Part shown: positions 8,868-16,935 of the stretch, one piece after another | How the letters are laid out: every line of letters begins with the position of its first letter | Numbering within the stretch: the first letter of the stretch is position 1 | DNA from: Palsa-506 sp963836355 | GTDB lineage: Bacteria > Actinomycetota > Actinomycetes > Streptosporangiales > Streptosporangiaceae | Assembly: GCA_963836355.1 (NCBI GenBank) | Contig: CAWIJO010000020.1 | Span: 186,001 to 250,000 of the forward strand | Length of the DNA: 64,000 nucleotides | Direction of reading: 5' to 3' | The notes under the pieces: generated by a model | What the model was told of the DNA's origin: nothing | The model's input: only the letters and a program-made list of their open reading frames with translations | Databases searched by the model: none | Position numbers and translations under genes: made by a program

Positions 8868-10022
8868 TCAGGCCGACTCGGCCGCTGTGCCATCGGCTGC
8901 CTGCTGGGCCTGCGTGGTGTCCTCGGCGGGGGCACCGTCGCTGGCGGCTGCTGCAGCGGCTGAGGCTTCGTCAGCCGGAGGTGCTACGCCGGCGGCGGGT
9001 GCTTCGGCTGTGGCTGCCGTCCCGGCGGACTCGCCCGGTTCGGCCGGCTCGGCCGCGCCAGCTGAGGTCTCGGCCGGCATGGTTGCCGTCTCCGCCGCCT
9101 GGGCCGCGCCGCTAGCTGCAGCAGGCGCGCTTTCCGGCGCGGTCACGCGGCCGGCCGACGCCTGGGTGACGCTGGCCGCCGCAGTGCCGTTGGCCACGAC
9201 GTGGCCGTTCGTGGCGGCTCCGTCGCCGGCGCCCTCCAGCAGCGCCCGCTCCCACTCGGGCAGCGGTTCCTCGGCACCGAGCACGCCGTCGGCCGTCACG
9301 GCCGGCTTTTCCTCGCCGTTGGCGGCTCCGGCCCTGGCAATCAACCCGTCGGCGACCGCGTCCGCGACGACCCTGGTAAGCAGCGCGACACTGCGGATCG
9401 CGTCGTCGTTGCCGGGAATCGGGTAGGTGACCTCATCGGGATCGCAGTTCGTGTCGAGGATCGCGATTACCGGGATGCCGAGCTTGCGCGCCTCGCTGAC
9501 CGCGATGTGCTCCTTTTTCGTGTCGACTACCCACAGCGCGCTGGGTACCCTGGCCATGTCCCTGATGCCGCCGAGCGACCGCTCCAGCTTGTCGTGCTCG
9601 CGCCTGAGCTGCAGCAGTTCCTTTTTGGTGAGGGTAGAGCCGGCGACGTCGTCGAAGTCGATCTCCTCGAGCTCCTTGAGCCGCTGCAGCCGCTTGTAGA
9701 CGGTCGTGAAGTTGGTCAGCATGCCGCCCAGCCAGCGCTGGTTCACGAACGGCATCCCGACCCGGCGGGCCTGCTCGGCGATGGCCTCCTGCGCCTGCTT
9801 CTTGGTTCCCACGTAGAGCACCGAGCCGCCGTGCGCGACGGTTTCCCTGATGAACTCGTAGGCCCGGTCGATGAAGTCCAGCGACTGCTGGAGGTCAATG
9901 ATGTAGATCCCGTTTCGCTCGGTGAAGATGAAGCGCTTCATCTTCGGGTTCCAGCGCCGGGTCTGATGGCCGAAATGTACGCCGCTCTCGAGCAGCTGCC
10001 GCATGGTGACGACCGGTGCCAT
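8868..10022 (-). CDS. rpsB: 30S ribosomal protein uS2 with a long Ala/Pro/Glu-rich C-terminal tail
   Basis: Residues 1-240 are a full uS2: MRQLLESGVHFGHQTRRWNP, NGIYIIDLQQ, GTKKQAQEAI, and IPVIAILDTNCDPDEV. The remaining ~140 residues are an extension of Ala, Pro, Glu, Thr and Gly with no recognisable domain (384 residues in total against about 230-300 for most uS2). The tail stays open and ends 116 bp before tsf. It probably emerges on the solvent side of the 30S subunit. Upstream DNA (10131-10172) can form competing hairpins that may serve as an autoregulatory leader. Confidence 0.96.
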   Translation of the reverse strand: MAPVVTMRQLLESGVHFGHQTRRWNPKMKRFIFTERNGIYIIDLQQSLDFIDRAYEFIRETVAHGGSVLYVGTKKQAQEAIAEQARRVGMPFVNQRWLGGMLTNFTTVYKRLQRLKELEEIDFDDVAGSTLTKKELLQLRREHDKLERSLGGIRDMARVPSALWVVDTKKEHIAVSEARKLGIPVIAILDTNCDPDEVTYPIPGNDDAIRSVALLTRVVADAVADGLIARAGAANGEEKPAVTADGVLGAEEPLPEWERALLEGAGDGAATNGHVVANGTAAASVTQASAGRVTAPESAPAAASGAAQAAETATMPAETSAGAAEPAEPGESAGTAATAEAPAAGVAPPADEASAAAAAASDGAPAEDTTQAQQAADGTAAESA

Positions 10023-10250
10023 GCCGGTGTCCTTTCCTGTCGTGCGCCTGGCCGCAAGGCGAAGGCGCGGCTCGGTTGCTCCTGGCGCCCGTACGACCCC
10101 GCCGCGAGATACTGATCCCGCGGACCGGTGAGGTTCGTTCCGCCGGGGGGAACCTGCCTGGCTTTCCCCGGCGGCGAGCGGACGCGCGAATTTGCCGGTT
10201 CGGCGCGTGCGTGCTGAGCACGGACTACTCCGGCCGTGCGTAGTCTACAT
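10023..10250 (-). promoter_or_regulatory. Upstream leader of rpsB with mutually exclusive hairpins
   Basis: In the 5' region of rpsB, AGGTTC (10131-10136) can pair with GAACCT (10150-10155), and GCCGGGG (10142-10148) can pair with CCCCGGC (10166-10172). The two helices share bases, so only one can form. S2 is known to repress its own mRNA in some bacteria; that this region does so here is inference. No promoter hexamers were clear enough to place. Confidence 0.35.
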
Positions 10251-10324
10251 GCCCCGGCCCCCCGGTCACTCCCTACAGGCAACGCATGCAGCGTGACATC
10301 GAACGAGTTGCGGGGGGCGGTCAC

Positions 10325-10444
10325 CCCTTGCCCATCGCTCATCGCCCTTGCCCATCACCCGTCACCCCTGCCCATCACCCGTCACCCCTGCCCATCACCC
10401 GTCGCCCTTGCCCATCGCTCATCGCCCTTGCCCATCACCCGTCA
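10325..10444. repeat. Six 20-bp tandem repeats
   Basis: The unit is cccttgcccatcacccgtca. Copies begin at 10325, 10345, 10365, 10385, 10405 and 10425. Two subtypes alternate: units 1 and 5 end gctcatcg, while units 2, 3, 4 and 6 end acccgtca or acccgtcg. A partial seventh copy (cccc) follows. There is no spacer between units, so this is a minisatellite, not a CRISPR. It lies between the rpsB leader and the xerC end and codes for nothing convincing. Confidence 0.95.
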
Positions 10445-10520
10445 CCCCGATCCTCACTGCCCGCAGCCGCACCCACATCATGTGCCTCTTCAGCCACAAC
10501 CGTTTCAAGATCAAATTAAT

Positions 10521-10566
10521 GGTGCAGATTTAGCCGGTTATCGCCGGACGGATGTTAACCGCTAAT
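10521..10566. repeat. 46-bp intergenic element, copy 1
   Basis: Aligns without gaps to 42074-42119. Both copies read GGTGnAGATTTAGCCGG, then a 6-bp variable core, then CCGG, then GATnTTAACCGCnAAT after three further bases. The two CCGG blocks can pair around the variable core, which fits a hairpin or a dyad. It is 85 bp downstream of xerC and about 500 bp upstream of rpsB. The element is A+T-rich relative to its surroundings. Function unknown. Confidence 0.85.
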
Positions 10567-10650
10567 GCGGGGGTTACAACGAATGGGGCCCATGTGACGG
10601 GCGGGGTGGAACGCCGGGTGGTGGCGGGCGCGTCGGGAGACACCGGGTAG

Positions 10651-11505
10651 TCAGGCCCGGGGATGCGCCTGCCGATAGGCAGCCAGCAGCCGCTCGGCCG
10701 AGACGTGCGTGTAGATCTGGGTGCTCGCCAGCGATGCATGGCCGAGGAACTCCTGCACGCTCCTGAGGTCGGCCCCGCCCTCCAGGAGATGGGTAGCGGC
10801 GGAATGCCGCAGGCCGTGCGGGCTGGTATCGGGGGCGGCCGACACCGCCGCGATCATGGCGTGCACCACGCGGCGGGCGGTGCGCGGATCGAGCCGACCG
10901 CCTCTGGCGCCGAGAAACAACGCGTGCCCGCTACGCCCGGTTGCGAGCATCGGTCGACCGGCGTGCTGCCAGCGCCGGACGGCCCGGGCGGCCGGCACCC
11001 CCACCGGGACGGTGCGCTCCTTGCTGCCCTTGCCGAGCACGCGCACCGTCCTGCGGTCGTGATCGATGTCGCCGATGTCGATTCCGCACAGCTCACTGAC
11101 CCGGAGGGCCGATGCGTAGAGCAATTCCATGATCGCCGCGTCCCGCCAGCCGAGAGCGGCGGCCACCGGATCCTGGCCTGCCGCCGCATCGTCCAGGCCG
11201 GCCACCGGGTCCTGGCCGGCCGCCGCCGCGTCCCGCCAGCCGAGAGCGGCGGCCACCGGGTCCTGGCCGGCCGCCGCATCGTCTAGGCGCCGCCTCGTCA
11301 GGCCGCCGCCGCGCCGCTCCCTGTGGAGCGTCCGGCCCGCCCGCCAGCTGCCCGCCCGCCAGCTGCCCGGGAACCACCTGCGCGGGCACCCTCCGCCGCG
11401 TCGAGGACGGCGGCCACCTGGCTGGGGGCTAGCACCTGCGGTAGCTGGCGCTGCGCCTTGGGGGTTCCGAGCAGCGGCCCGGGATCGCTGGCCAGCCAGC
11501 CCCAT
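10651..11505 (-). CDS. xerC: Tyrosine recombinase XerC, catalytic C-terminal part (frame 2 of a split gene)
   Basis: Covers the catalytic domain of the recombinase that resolves chromosome dimers at dif. The active residues are visible: Arg in SALRVSELCG, Lys in GKGSKERTVP, HGLRH, LGHAS, and the nucleophilic Tyr in TQIYTHVS. The true coding part begins only near 11290; upstream of that the frame reads low-complexity Arg/Gly. The N-terminal domain is in another frame (11298-11807). The linker here contains in-frame duplications (DDAAAGQDPVAAALGWRDAA repeated). The catalytic residues are intact, so either a frameshift inactivates the gene, or the sequence has an indel error. Confidence 0.85.
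   Translation of the reverse strand: MGLAGQRSRAAARNPQGAAPATAGASPQPGGRRPRRGGGCPRRWFPGSWRAGSWRAGRTLHRERRGGGLTRRRLDDAAAGQDPVAAALGWRDAAAAGQDPVAGLDDAAAGQDPVAAALGWRDAAIMELLYASALRVSELCGIDIGDIDHDRRTVRVLGKGSKERTVPVGVPAARAVRRWQHAGRPMLATGRSGHALFLGARGGRLDPRTARRVVHAMIAAVSAAPDTSPHGLRHSAATHLLEGGADLRSVQEFLGHASLASTQIYTHVSAERLLAAYRQAHPRA
11135..11288 (-). repeat. In-frame tandem duplication inside xerC
   Basis: A 64-bp block at 11135-11198 recurs at 11225-11288 with three differences, an offset of 90 bp (30 codons). A shorter partial copy lies between them (about 11196-11226). A separate 15-bp unit, cccgcccgccagctg, is tandem at 11336-11365. All unit lengths are multiples of three, so the catalytic part of XerC stays in frame with the copies. 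The repeats lie in the linker before the first catalytic Arg. Confidence 0.9.
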
Positions 11506-11807
11506 GCCAGCGCAAACGCGGTGAATGTCCGGGCCGCCGCTGCCCTGCGGGCCAGCGTGCTGCGCGCCTGGCCGGCCGCATACTGAGCGGCCAGCCAGCC
11601 CCTGATCACCTCGATGTCCAGTCCGGTCAGGTCTGTCATCCCGTCGTCCCGGCAGGCGTACTGGAGTAGCGACCGGATGTCCCCAAGGTAAGCCCGGACC
11701 GTATGCGCCGACAGGCCACGCTCGGCCGCGAGATGACGATCGAACGCGGCCAGCTGCTGAGCAAGGCCTTCTGGCAGCGGCTCCTCCACCCTCCCAGTGT
11801 CAGCCAT
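11298..11807 (-). CDS. xerC: Tyrosine recombinase XerC, N-terminal core-binding part (frame 1 of a split gene)
   Basis: The 169 residues from ATG 11807 are the SAM-like DNA-binding domain: FDRHLAAERGLSAHTVRAYL, GWLAAQYAAG, STLARRAAAARTFTAF, and LPQVLAPSQVAAVLDAAEG near residue 135. After that the frame falls into an Ala/Gly/Arg-rich run and stops at 11298. The expected continuation (RDxAIMELLYASALRVSEL) is in the frame of 10651-11505. The change of frame must fall between about 11290 and 11400, exactly in the repeat-rich linker. xerC beside rpsB and dprA is a normal actinobacterial place. Confidence 0.85.
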   Translation of the reverse strand: MADTGRVEEPLPEGLAQQLAAFDRHLAAERGLSAHTVRAYLGDIRSLLQYACRDDGMTDLTGLDIEVIRGWLAAQYAAGQARSTLARRAAAARTFTAFALAWGWLASDPGPLLGTPKAQRQLPQVLAPSQVAAVLDAAEGARAGGSRAAGGRAAGGRAGRSTGSGAAAA

Positions 11808-11982
11808 TCGCGGCCGGCCGCGCGCACGGCACGCGGATAGCGCGGCAACCCGGGCGGCCGGCGGCTACCCGGCGGCTGGCGCCAGCAACGACATCGGCGC
11901 GTTAACCGAGCAACGTGCTGGGCATCTTCGGCCCGCGCGAGGACGATGTAGCCCTGATCGCCCTCCGCCGCGGGGGTGGCGG

Positions 11983-12288
11983 CTACCTTGTCGGCCAGCG
12001 GTAGGAGCCGACCAAGGTGGCGTCAGACGCATTCGGCGGCTCAGCGCAGCGGTCCCCGATCTCACGCTGGAACCCGGCAAACGCGCTGACCTTGTGCAGT
12101 GGATTGACGTCGCCTTCGACCACGGCAACGTGCACGAAGGTCACGCCGTCGGCCAGCCGGAACGTGGCGTACCGCAGGCCACCCGGGTCATCCTGCGCAA
12201 GCTCGGCGTATACCTGTTCGGCTAGCCGCTGGTTCTCCTCCGCGGCATCGGCCCGCGTCTTGTAGCGCACAATGACTGTCTTGCTCAT
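11983..12288 (-). CDS. Small conserved protein, probable ferredoxin-like alpha/beta barrel
   Basis: 101 residues from ATG 12288, chosen because ACGGAGG lies 5-6 nt upstream; the open frame continues to 12372 without homology. It begins MSKTVIVRYKTRADAAEENQ and contains GLRYATFRLADGVTFVHV. The pattern of strands with TFVHVA and a final AFAGFQREI resembles antibiotic-biosynthesis-monooxygenase-like or stress-response barrel proteins. No catalytic residues can be named. It is divergent from an ECF sigma factor with 221 bp between their starts, so the two may share control. Confidence 0.75.
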   Translation of the reverse strand: MSKTVIVRYKTRADAAEENQRLAEQVYAELAQDDPGGLRYATFRLADGVTFVHVAVVEGDVNPLHKVSAFAGFQREIGDRCAEPPNASDATLVGSYRWPTR

Positions 12289-12340
12289 GATGCCTCCGTT
12301 GGCTGATGGCCGGCGGCTGAAGGCCGGTTCCGGCCGTTTA

Positions 12341-12354
12341 CCGGTACATACCGG
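12341..12354. promoter_or_regulatory. Candidate operator dyad between the ECF sigma gene and its divergent neighbour
   Basis: CCGGTA-CA-TACCGG is a perfect inverted repeat with a 2-bp spacer. It lies 53 bp upstream of the ATG at 12288 and 156 bp upstream of the sigma-factor ATG at 12510. Position and symmetry suit a dimeric regulator, but no regulator is assigned. Confidence 0.35.
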
Positions 12355-12509
12355 CAGGCGCCGGGAACTCATCGGCCCGGCGCAGATGAGTTATGGCGGG
12401 TGGCTTGGTATATACAGATGGCGAGTGCGCGCCGTCGGCCTGGCATCCTCGGCCCGAGCACGACCGTCCCATGCGCACCGGAGACCACGTGGCGATCAGC
12501 AGGAGTGCG

Positions 12510-13532
12510 ATGACAGCGCCGGCAACGGAGTTCGCGGACGGCGACGAATTCGCCCGTCTCATCGATCCGTTCCGGCGCGAGTTGCTGGCGCACTGCTACC
12601 GCATGCTCGGCTCAGTGCATGACGCCGAGGATTTGCTGCAGGAGACGTTCCTGCGCGCATGGCGCGCGCACGCTGATTTCGATCTGCGACGCGCTTCGCT
12701 GCGCACCTGGCTTTACCGAATCGCGACCAACGCATGCCTGACTGCGCTGGAAGGTCGCAGCCGCCGCCCGCTGCCTTCCGGCCTCGGCGGCCCGAGCAGT
12801 GACCCGGAAGTGGCTCTGGTCCGGCGGCCCGAAGTCCCCTGGCTGCAGCCGATACCCGATGCGCTGATCGGCTCCCAGCCCGGCGACCCGGCGGCCATCG
12901 TGGCCTCGCGGGGCAGCATCCGGCTCGCGTTCATCGCCGCCCTGCAATACCTGCCAGCCCGGCAGCGCGCGGTGCTGATCCTGCGTGACGTGCTGGCCTG
13001 GCGAGCGGCCGAAGCCGCCGAGATGCTGGGAATCTCGACCACCGCGGTCAACAGCCTGCTGCAGCGGGCCAGGGCGCAACTGGAGCAGGCATCACCGGTC
13101 GAACACGAGATCACCGAGCCGGGCAACGCGGACCAGCGCGCCCTGCTCGACCAGTACGTCGAAGCTCTGCAGAAAGCCGACGTGGCCGCTCTATTGCGGC
13201 TGCTGCGCGAGGATGCCGAGCTGGAGATGCCGCCGCACTTGACCTGGTTCGCCGGCCGCGACGCAGTCGCCCGCTTCCTCATAACCAGGGCCCGCGGCGC
13301 CCACGGTCCCTGGCGGATGGTCCTGACCAGGGCCAACAGCCAGCCTGCCGTCGTGATGTATCACCCTGACCACGACCGCGTCTACCGTGCGCACGGAGTG
13401 CAGGTGCTCACCGTCACCGCCACGGGCACGGGCGCGGGCGCGGCAATCGCCCGGGTCGTGTCGTTCCTTGATTCCAGCCTGGTGGCGACGTTCGGCCTCC
13501 GGCGGGAACAATCGGCCGCAGGCTTACCCTAA
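12510..13532 (+). CDS. ECF-type RNA polymerase sigma factor with C-terminal SnoaL-like domain
   Basis: A 340-residue sigma-70 family protein. Region 2 shows FRRELLAHCYRMLGS and HDAEDLLQETFLRAWRA; region 4 shows YLPARQRAVLILRDVL and AAEAAEMLGISTTAVNSLL. The last ~130 residues (DQYVEALQKADVAALLRLLR, then LTWFAGRDAVARFL) form a SnoaL/NTF2-like domain. Sigma factors of this kind (the SigJ/SigX5-like groups) use the tail to control activity in place of a separate anti-sigma factor. ATG 12510 is chosen because of AGGAG 5 nt upstream; ATG 12471 is an alternative. No anti-sigma gene is adjacent. Confidence 0.92.
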   Translation: MTAPATEFADGDEFARLIDPFRRELLAHCYRMLGSVHDAEDLLQETFLRAWRAHADFDLRRASLRTWLYRIATNACLTALEGRSRRPLPSGLGGPSSDPEVALVRRPEVPWLQPIPDALIGSQPGDPAAIVASRGSIRLAFIAALQYLPARQRAVLILRDVLAWRAAEAAEMLGISTTAVNSLLQRARAQLEQASPVEHEITEPGNADQRALLDQYVEALQKADVAALLRLLREDAELEMPPHLTWFAGRDAVARFLITRARGAHGPWRMVLTRANSQPAVVMYHPDHDRVYRAHGVQVLTVTATGTGAGAAIARVVSFLDSSLVATFGLRREQSAAGLP

Positions 13533-13630
13533 GTGCTACTGCAGCCACCCAGCGTCGGCTGGCCCTTGACGCAGGTTGTCCACCGCATGCGGCGAAGCGG
13601 GGCCACGTCCGGCATCGGATGCCCACGGTG

Positions 13631-14833
13631 TCAGCGATCCCTTCTCGGCCGCCAGCCCTTGTCCGTCCGCTCCACGAAGCCGCCGGCGGCGAGTGACCCC
13701 AGGCACCGGATGACCGTGTCCAGGTCGACGCCGGCCGACACGGCGATCGACGCGGGGCCGCCGCCGCGCACCGGGACGGCCTCCAGGACATCTCGGGTTA
13801 CCGGGTCCAGGTAGTCGCGGGGCACGGCGGGACCGATGCGGGCGCCGGCGAGTTCCTCGCCGACCGGCGCGACATGCTCAAGGACATCGCGGGCGCCGGT
13901 CACGAGGATGGCACCCCGTTCCCTGATCAGCTCGTGGCAGCCGGCCGACATGGCCGAGGTCACCGGCCCCGGCACGGCCATCAGCGGACGGCACAGATCC
14001 CCGGCCCGGGTGGCGGTGCTGAGCGCGCCGCTGCGCAGCGCCGCCTCGATTACCACGGTGCCGCGACTCAGCGCGGCGATCACCCGGTTCCTGATCAGGA
14101 AGCCCGGCCTGGTCGGCCTGCGGTCCGGCGACATCTCACTGACCAGGACGCCGCGGCTGGCGATGGCCTCGAAGAGCTGGGAGTGTCCTTTCGGGTAGCC
14201 ATAACTGAGCCCGCTGGCCAGCACGGCGACGGTAATGCCATTGGCGGCCAGCGCGCCGCGGTGCGCCGCGCTGTCGATCCCGAACGCGCCGCCAGACACT
14301 ACCGCCCAGCCCCGCTCGGCCAGCGCGGCCGCCATCTCCGTGCCCACGTGCGAGCCGTAGGCCGTGGCGGCGCGCGAGCCGACGACGGAGACCGAACGCA
14401 GGCACGCGAAGCGCAGGTCGGCGCTGCCGCGCAGCCACAGCGCGATCGGGCTGGCATCGCCAAGTGCGGCCAGCTGGGTCGGCCATTCATGGTCGCCCGG
14501 GCAGATCAGCCGGAGCCCCCGCCGGCCCCACGCGGCGAGGCGGTCGGCCGTAGGCGCCTGGCCGATTCGCGCCTCCCACCGTTGCAGGGCGCGGTCCAGG
14601 CCAGGAATGCCGCTCTCCCGGGCCCGGCCACGCGCAGCCGACTGACCGATGTCGCAGGGTTCCGCTGGCTCCCCCGGCGGCCAGGCCAGCGGATGCCGCC
14701 CGGCAGCGAGCGCCGCGACTACATCAGCCGGCGGGCAGCGCCGTAGCAGTGCGCCGAGCGTTGCGTCACCGGGATCGGACAAGTAGCTGAGCACGGCCCT
14801 GGCCATCCGTTCCGAATCGCTCACCCCGGTCAT
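13631..14833 (-). CDS. dprA: DNA-processing protein DprA
   Basis: 400 residues from ATG 14833, which overlaps the comM stop as ATGA. DprA loads RecA on incoming single-stranded DNA. The Rossmann core is clear: VVGSRAATAYGSHVG, VVSGGAFGIDSAAHRGAL, TVAVLASGLSYGYPKGH, RPTRPGFLIRNRVIAALS and VPGPVTSAMSAGCHELI. The C-terminus is a small winged-helix domain (DVLEAVPVRGG, SLAAGGFVER). The comM-dprA pair is conserved in actinobacteria even where natural transformation is not known. Confidence 0.95.
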   Translation of the reverse strand: MTGVSDSERMARAVLSYLSDPGDATLGALLRRCPPADVVAALAAGRHPLAWPPGEPAEPCDIGQSAARGRARESGIPGLDRALQRWEARIGQAPTADRLAAWGRRGLRLICPGDHEWPTQLAALGDASPIALWLRGSADLRFACLRSVSVVGSRAATAYGSHVGTEMAAALAERGWAVVSGGAFGIDSAAHRGALAANGITVAVLASGLSYGYPKGHSQLFEAIASRGVLVSEMSPDRRPTRPGFLIRNRVIAALSRGTVVIEAALRSGALSTATRAGDLCRPLMAVPGPVTSAMSAGCHELIRERGAILVTGARDVLEHVAPVGEELAGARIGPAVPRDYLDPVTRDVLEAVPVRGGGPASIAVSAGVDLDTVIRCLGSLAAGGFVERTDKGWRPRRDR

Positions 14834-16431
14834 GTCGCCGCCCCTAGCCACAGCCCGAGCGCGTAGCTGACCTCCGTGATCGTCGGCCTGGCCACATTGG
14901 CCAGGTCCGCAACGGTCCAGGACAGCCGGATCACCCGATCGACGCCTCGCGCGCTGATCTCGCCCAGGTCCATCGCCCGTTCCAGCGGCGCGAGCGCGCC
15001 AGGCGCTGGCGCGTAGCTGCGCCGTAACTCGCTGCCGGGGATCTCGGCGTTGAGCCGCCAGCGGGTGCCGCGCAGCCGGAATGCGGCCCGCTGCCTGGCT
15101 AGCTGCACCCGCTTGGCCACCACCGCGCTCGGCTCGGTGAACGCCCGGTCGCTGAGCAGCTCCGCCCGGCTGACCGGCAGGAAATCCACTTTCACGTCCA
15201 CCCGGTCAAGCAGCGGCCCGGATAGCCTGGCCAGGTACCTGCGGCGGGCCGCCGGCGGGCAGGTGCAAGCCGTCCGGGCGGCCGGCTGGCCAGCACCTGC
15301 CGGCCCGTGCCCCGGTCCGGACGACCGGGCGCACGGGCACGGGTTGGCCGCGAGCAGCAAGGTGAACCTGGCCGGGAACCTGGCAGTCAGCCCCGACCTG
15401 GCCACCACGACCTCGCCGGACTCCAGCGGCTGGCGCAGCGCGTCGAGTACATCGCGGCCGAATTCCGGGGCCTCGTCGAGAAACAGGCAGCCGTGGTGCG
15501 CCAGCGAAGCGGCACCTGGCCGGATGATGCCGCTGCCGCCGCCGACGATCGCAGCCTTCGTCGCGGTGTGGTGCGGTGCGCAGAACGGCGGCTGGCTCAG
15601 CAGCGGGCCGCCAGGCGGCAGCGTGCCTGCCACCGAATGGATCGCCGTCACCTCCAGCGCCGCGGCAGGCTCCAGCCGCGGCAAGACCGTCGGCAGCCGC
15701 TCAGCCAGCATCGTCTTGCCCACGCCTGGCGGCCCGAGCAGCAGCAGATGATGCCCCCCGGCCGCGCAGATCTCGGCGGCTCGCCGCGCGGTCGGCTGCC
15801 CCACCAGCTCGGCCAGGTCACGGCCGGGCTCATCCGCCCGAGCCGGGCGCGTCCAGCTGTCCGGCGGCAGCGACCCGCCAGGCCATACCGCCGCGCCCGC
15901 GGTACCAGCTGCCGGGCAGCCTTCGCGCAGCCAGCCGAGCAGCGTGCCGAGGCTGGCCGCCCCCAGCGCCCGGACGCCAGGCACGAGAGCCGCCTCCGGT
16001 GCGTTGTCGGCCGGCACGACTACGGTGCCGAACCCAGCCGCCACCGCGGCGGCCACCGCGGGCAACACGCCGCGGACCGGGCGCAGCCGGCCGTCAAGCC
16101 CCAGTTCGCCGATGAACATCAGGTCGGCCAGGCTCGCCGCGGGCAGCACCCCGGCCGCCCCGAGAATCGCCACCGCGATGCCGACGTCGAAGCTGCTACC
16201 GCGCTTGGGCAGGCTGGCCGGCGACAGGCCTACCGTGATCCGGCGCTGCGGCCACGCCTCCTTGCTGTTGACGATCGCCGCGCGGATCCGGTCCCTCGCT
16301 TCCCTGAGCGCGGTGTCCGGCAGGCCCACCAGGAGCAGCCCGACCAGACCATTCTCGATGTCCGCCTCGATCTCGACCGGATGCCCCTGGACGCCCACCA
16401 GCGCGATCGAGTGAGCACGGGCCAGCGGCAT
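14830..16431 (-). CDS. comM: YifB/ComM family Mg-chelatase-like AAA ATPase
   Basis: 533 residues. The N-terminal ~170 residues are the Lon-protease-like ChlI domain (MPLARAHSIALVGVQGHPVE, GLSPASLPKRGSSFDV). The AAA core has Walker A GPPGVGKTMLAERL, Walker B CLFLDEAPEF and a sensor-1 Asn in LLAANPCPC. The C-terminal part holds the YifB motif LSWTVADLANVARP. ComM is a hexameric helicase that promotes branch migration in recombination. It starts directly at the yraN stop and overlaps dprA by 4 bp. Confidence 0.95.
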   Translation of the reverse strand: MPLARAHSIALVGVQGHPVEIEADIENGLVGLLLVGLPDTALREARDRIRAAIVNSKEAWPQRRITVGLSPASLPKRGSSFDVGIAVAILGAAGVLPAASLADLMFIGELGLDGRLRPVRGVLPAVAAAVAAGFGTVVVPADNAPEAALVPGVRALGAASLGTLLGWLREGCPAAGTAGAAVWPGGSLPPDSWTRPARADEPGRDLAELVGQPTARRAAEICAAGGHHLLLLGPPGVGKTMLAERLPTVLPRLEPAAALEVTAIHSVAGTLPPGGPLLSQPPFCAPHHTATKAAIVGGGSGIIRPGAASLAHHGCLFLDEAPEFGRDVLDALRQPLESGEVVVARSGLTARFPARFTLLLAANPCPCARSSGPGHGPAGAGQPAARTACTCPPAARRRYLARLSGPLLDRVDVKVDFLPVSRAELLSDRAFTEPSAVVAKRVQLARQRAAFRLRGTRWRLNAEIPGSELRRSYAPAPGALAPLERAMDLGEISARGVDRVIRLSWTVADLANVARPTITEVSYALGLWLGAAT

Positions 16432-16788
16432 CTAGCCCACCCCCCGGACGTGCTGCACGGTGAACTCACCCGACTCAGACCGCAGCACGCCAATGGCGTC
16501 GATGCGGATCTCGTCGAACAGGATCCCGTGCGCGACGAGCCAGCGGACAGCAAGCCGCCGCAGCCGGCTGCGCTTCTTCCGGTTGATGGCCTCCAGCGGC
16601 GTGCCGTACCTGACGCCGGAACGGGTCTTCACCTCGCAGACGACCAGGGCCCTGCGATCGGCGGCCACGATGTCGATCTCGCCCTCGGCGCACCGCCAGT
16701 TCCGGTCGAGTATCCGCATGCCTTCCTGTTGCAGGTACTCGACGGCCAGCTGTTCGCCCTGCTTGCCCAGCACATCCTTGGCATTCAA
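16432..16788 (-). CDS. YraN family (UPF0102) nuclease-like protein
   Basis: 118 residues with the UPF0102 pattern: GKQGEQLAVEYLQQEGMRIL, EGEIDIVA and VVCEVKTRSG. This fits a PD-(D/E)xK fold with Glu, Asp and E-x-K. RLRRLAVRWL and RIDAIGV follow in the right order. The activity in cells is unsettled; Holliday-junction-like cleavage is proposed for relatives. It sits upstream of comM with no gap. Confidence 0.93.
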   Translation of the reverse strand: MNAKDVLGKQGEQLAVEYLQQEGMRILDRNWRCAEGEIDIVAADRRALVVCEVKTRSGVRYGTPLEAINRKKRSRLRRLAVRWLVAHGILFDEIRIDAIGVLRSESGEFTVQHVRGVG

Positions 16789-16935
16789 ATGACACCACCT
16801 CCGGGACCGAGGGTGCCGGATTCGGCGGGGCCGGGCTGAAGATCGTTAACGAGTGTGGACGAAGCAGCGGAGAGGCGATTTTTGTGGATGGCTGGATGCC
16901 GGATTGTCAGTGCGGCCGGCTTGGATGCCCTGGGC

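Noticed and set aside
10325..10444. CRISPR array
   Set aside because: Repeats are directly adjacent with no spacers and no cas genes nearby.
15307..16839. Plus-strand open frame opposite comM and yraN
   Set aside because: High G+C makes antisense frames stay open; the product is Arg/Gln/Pro-rich without motifs, while comM is unmistakable.
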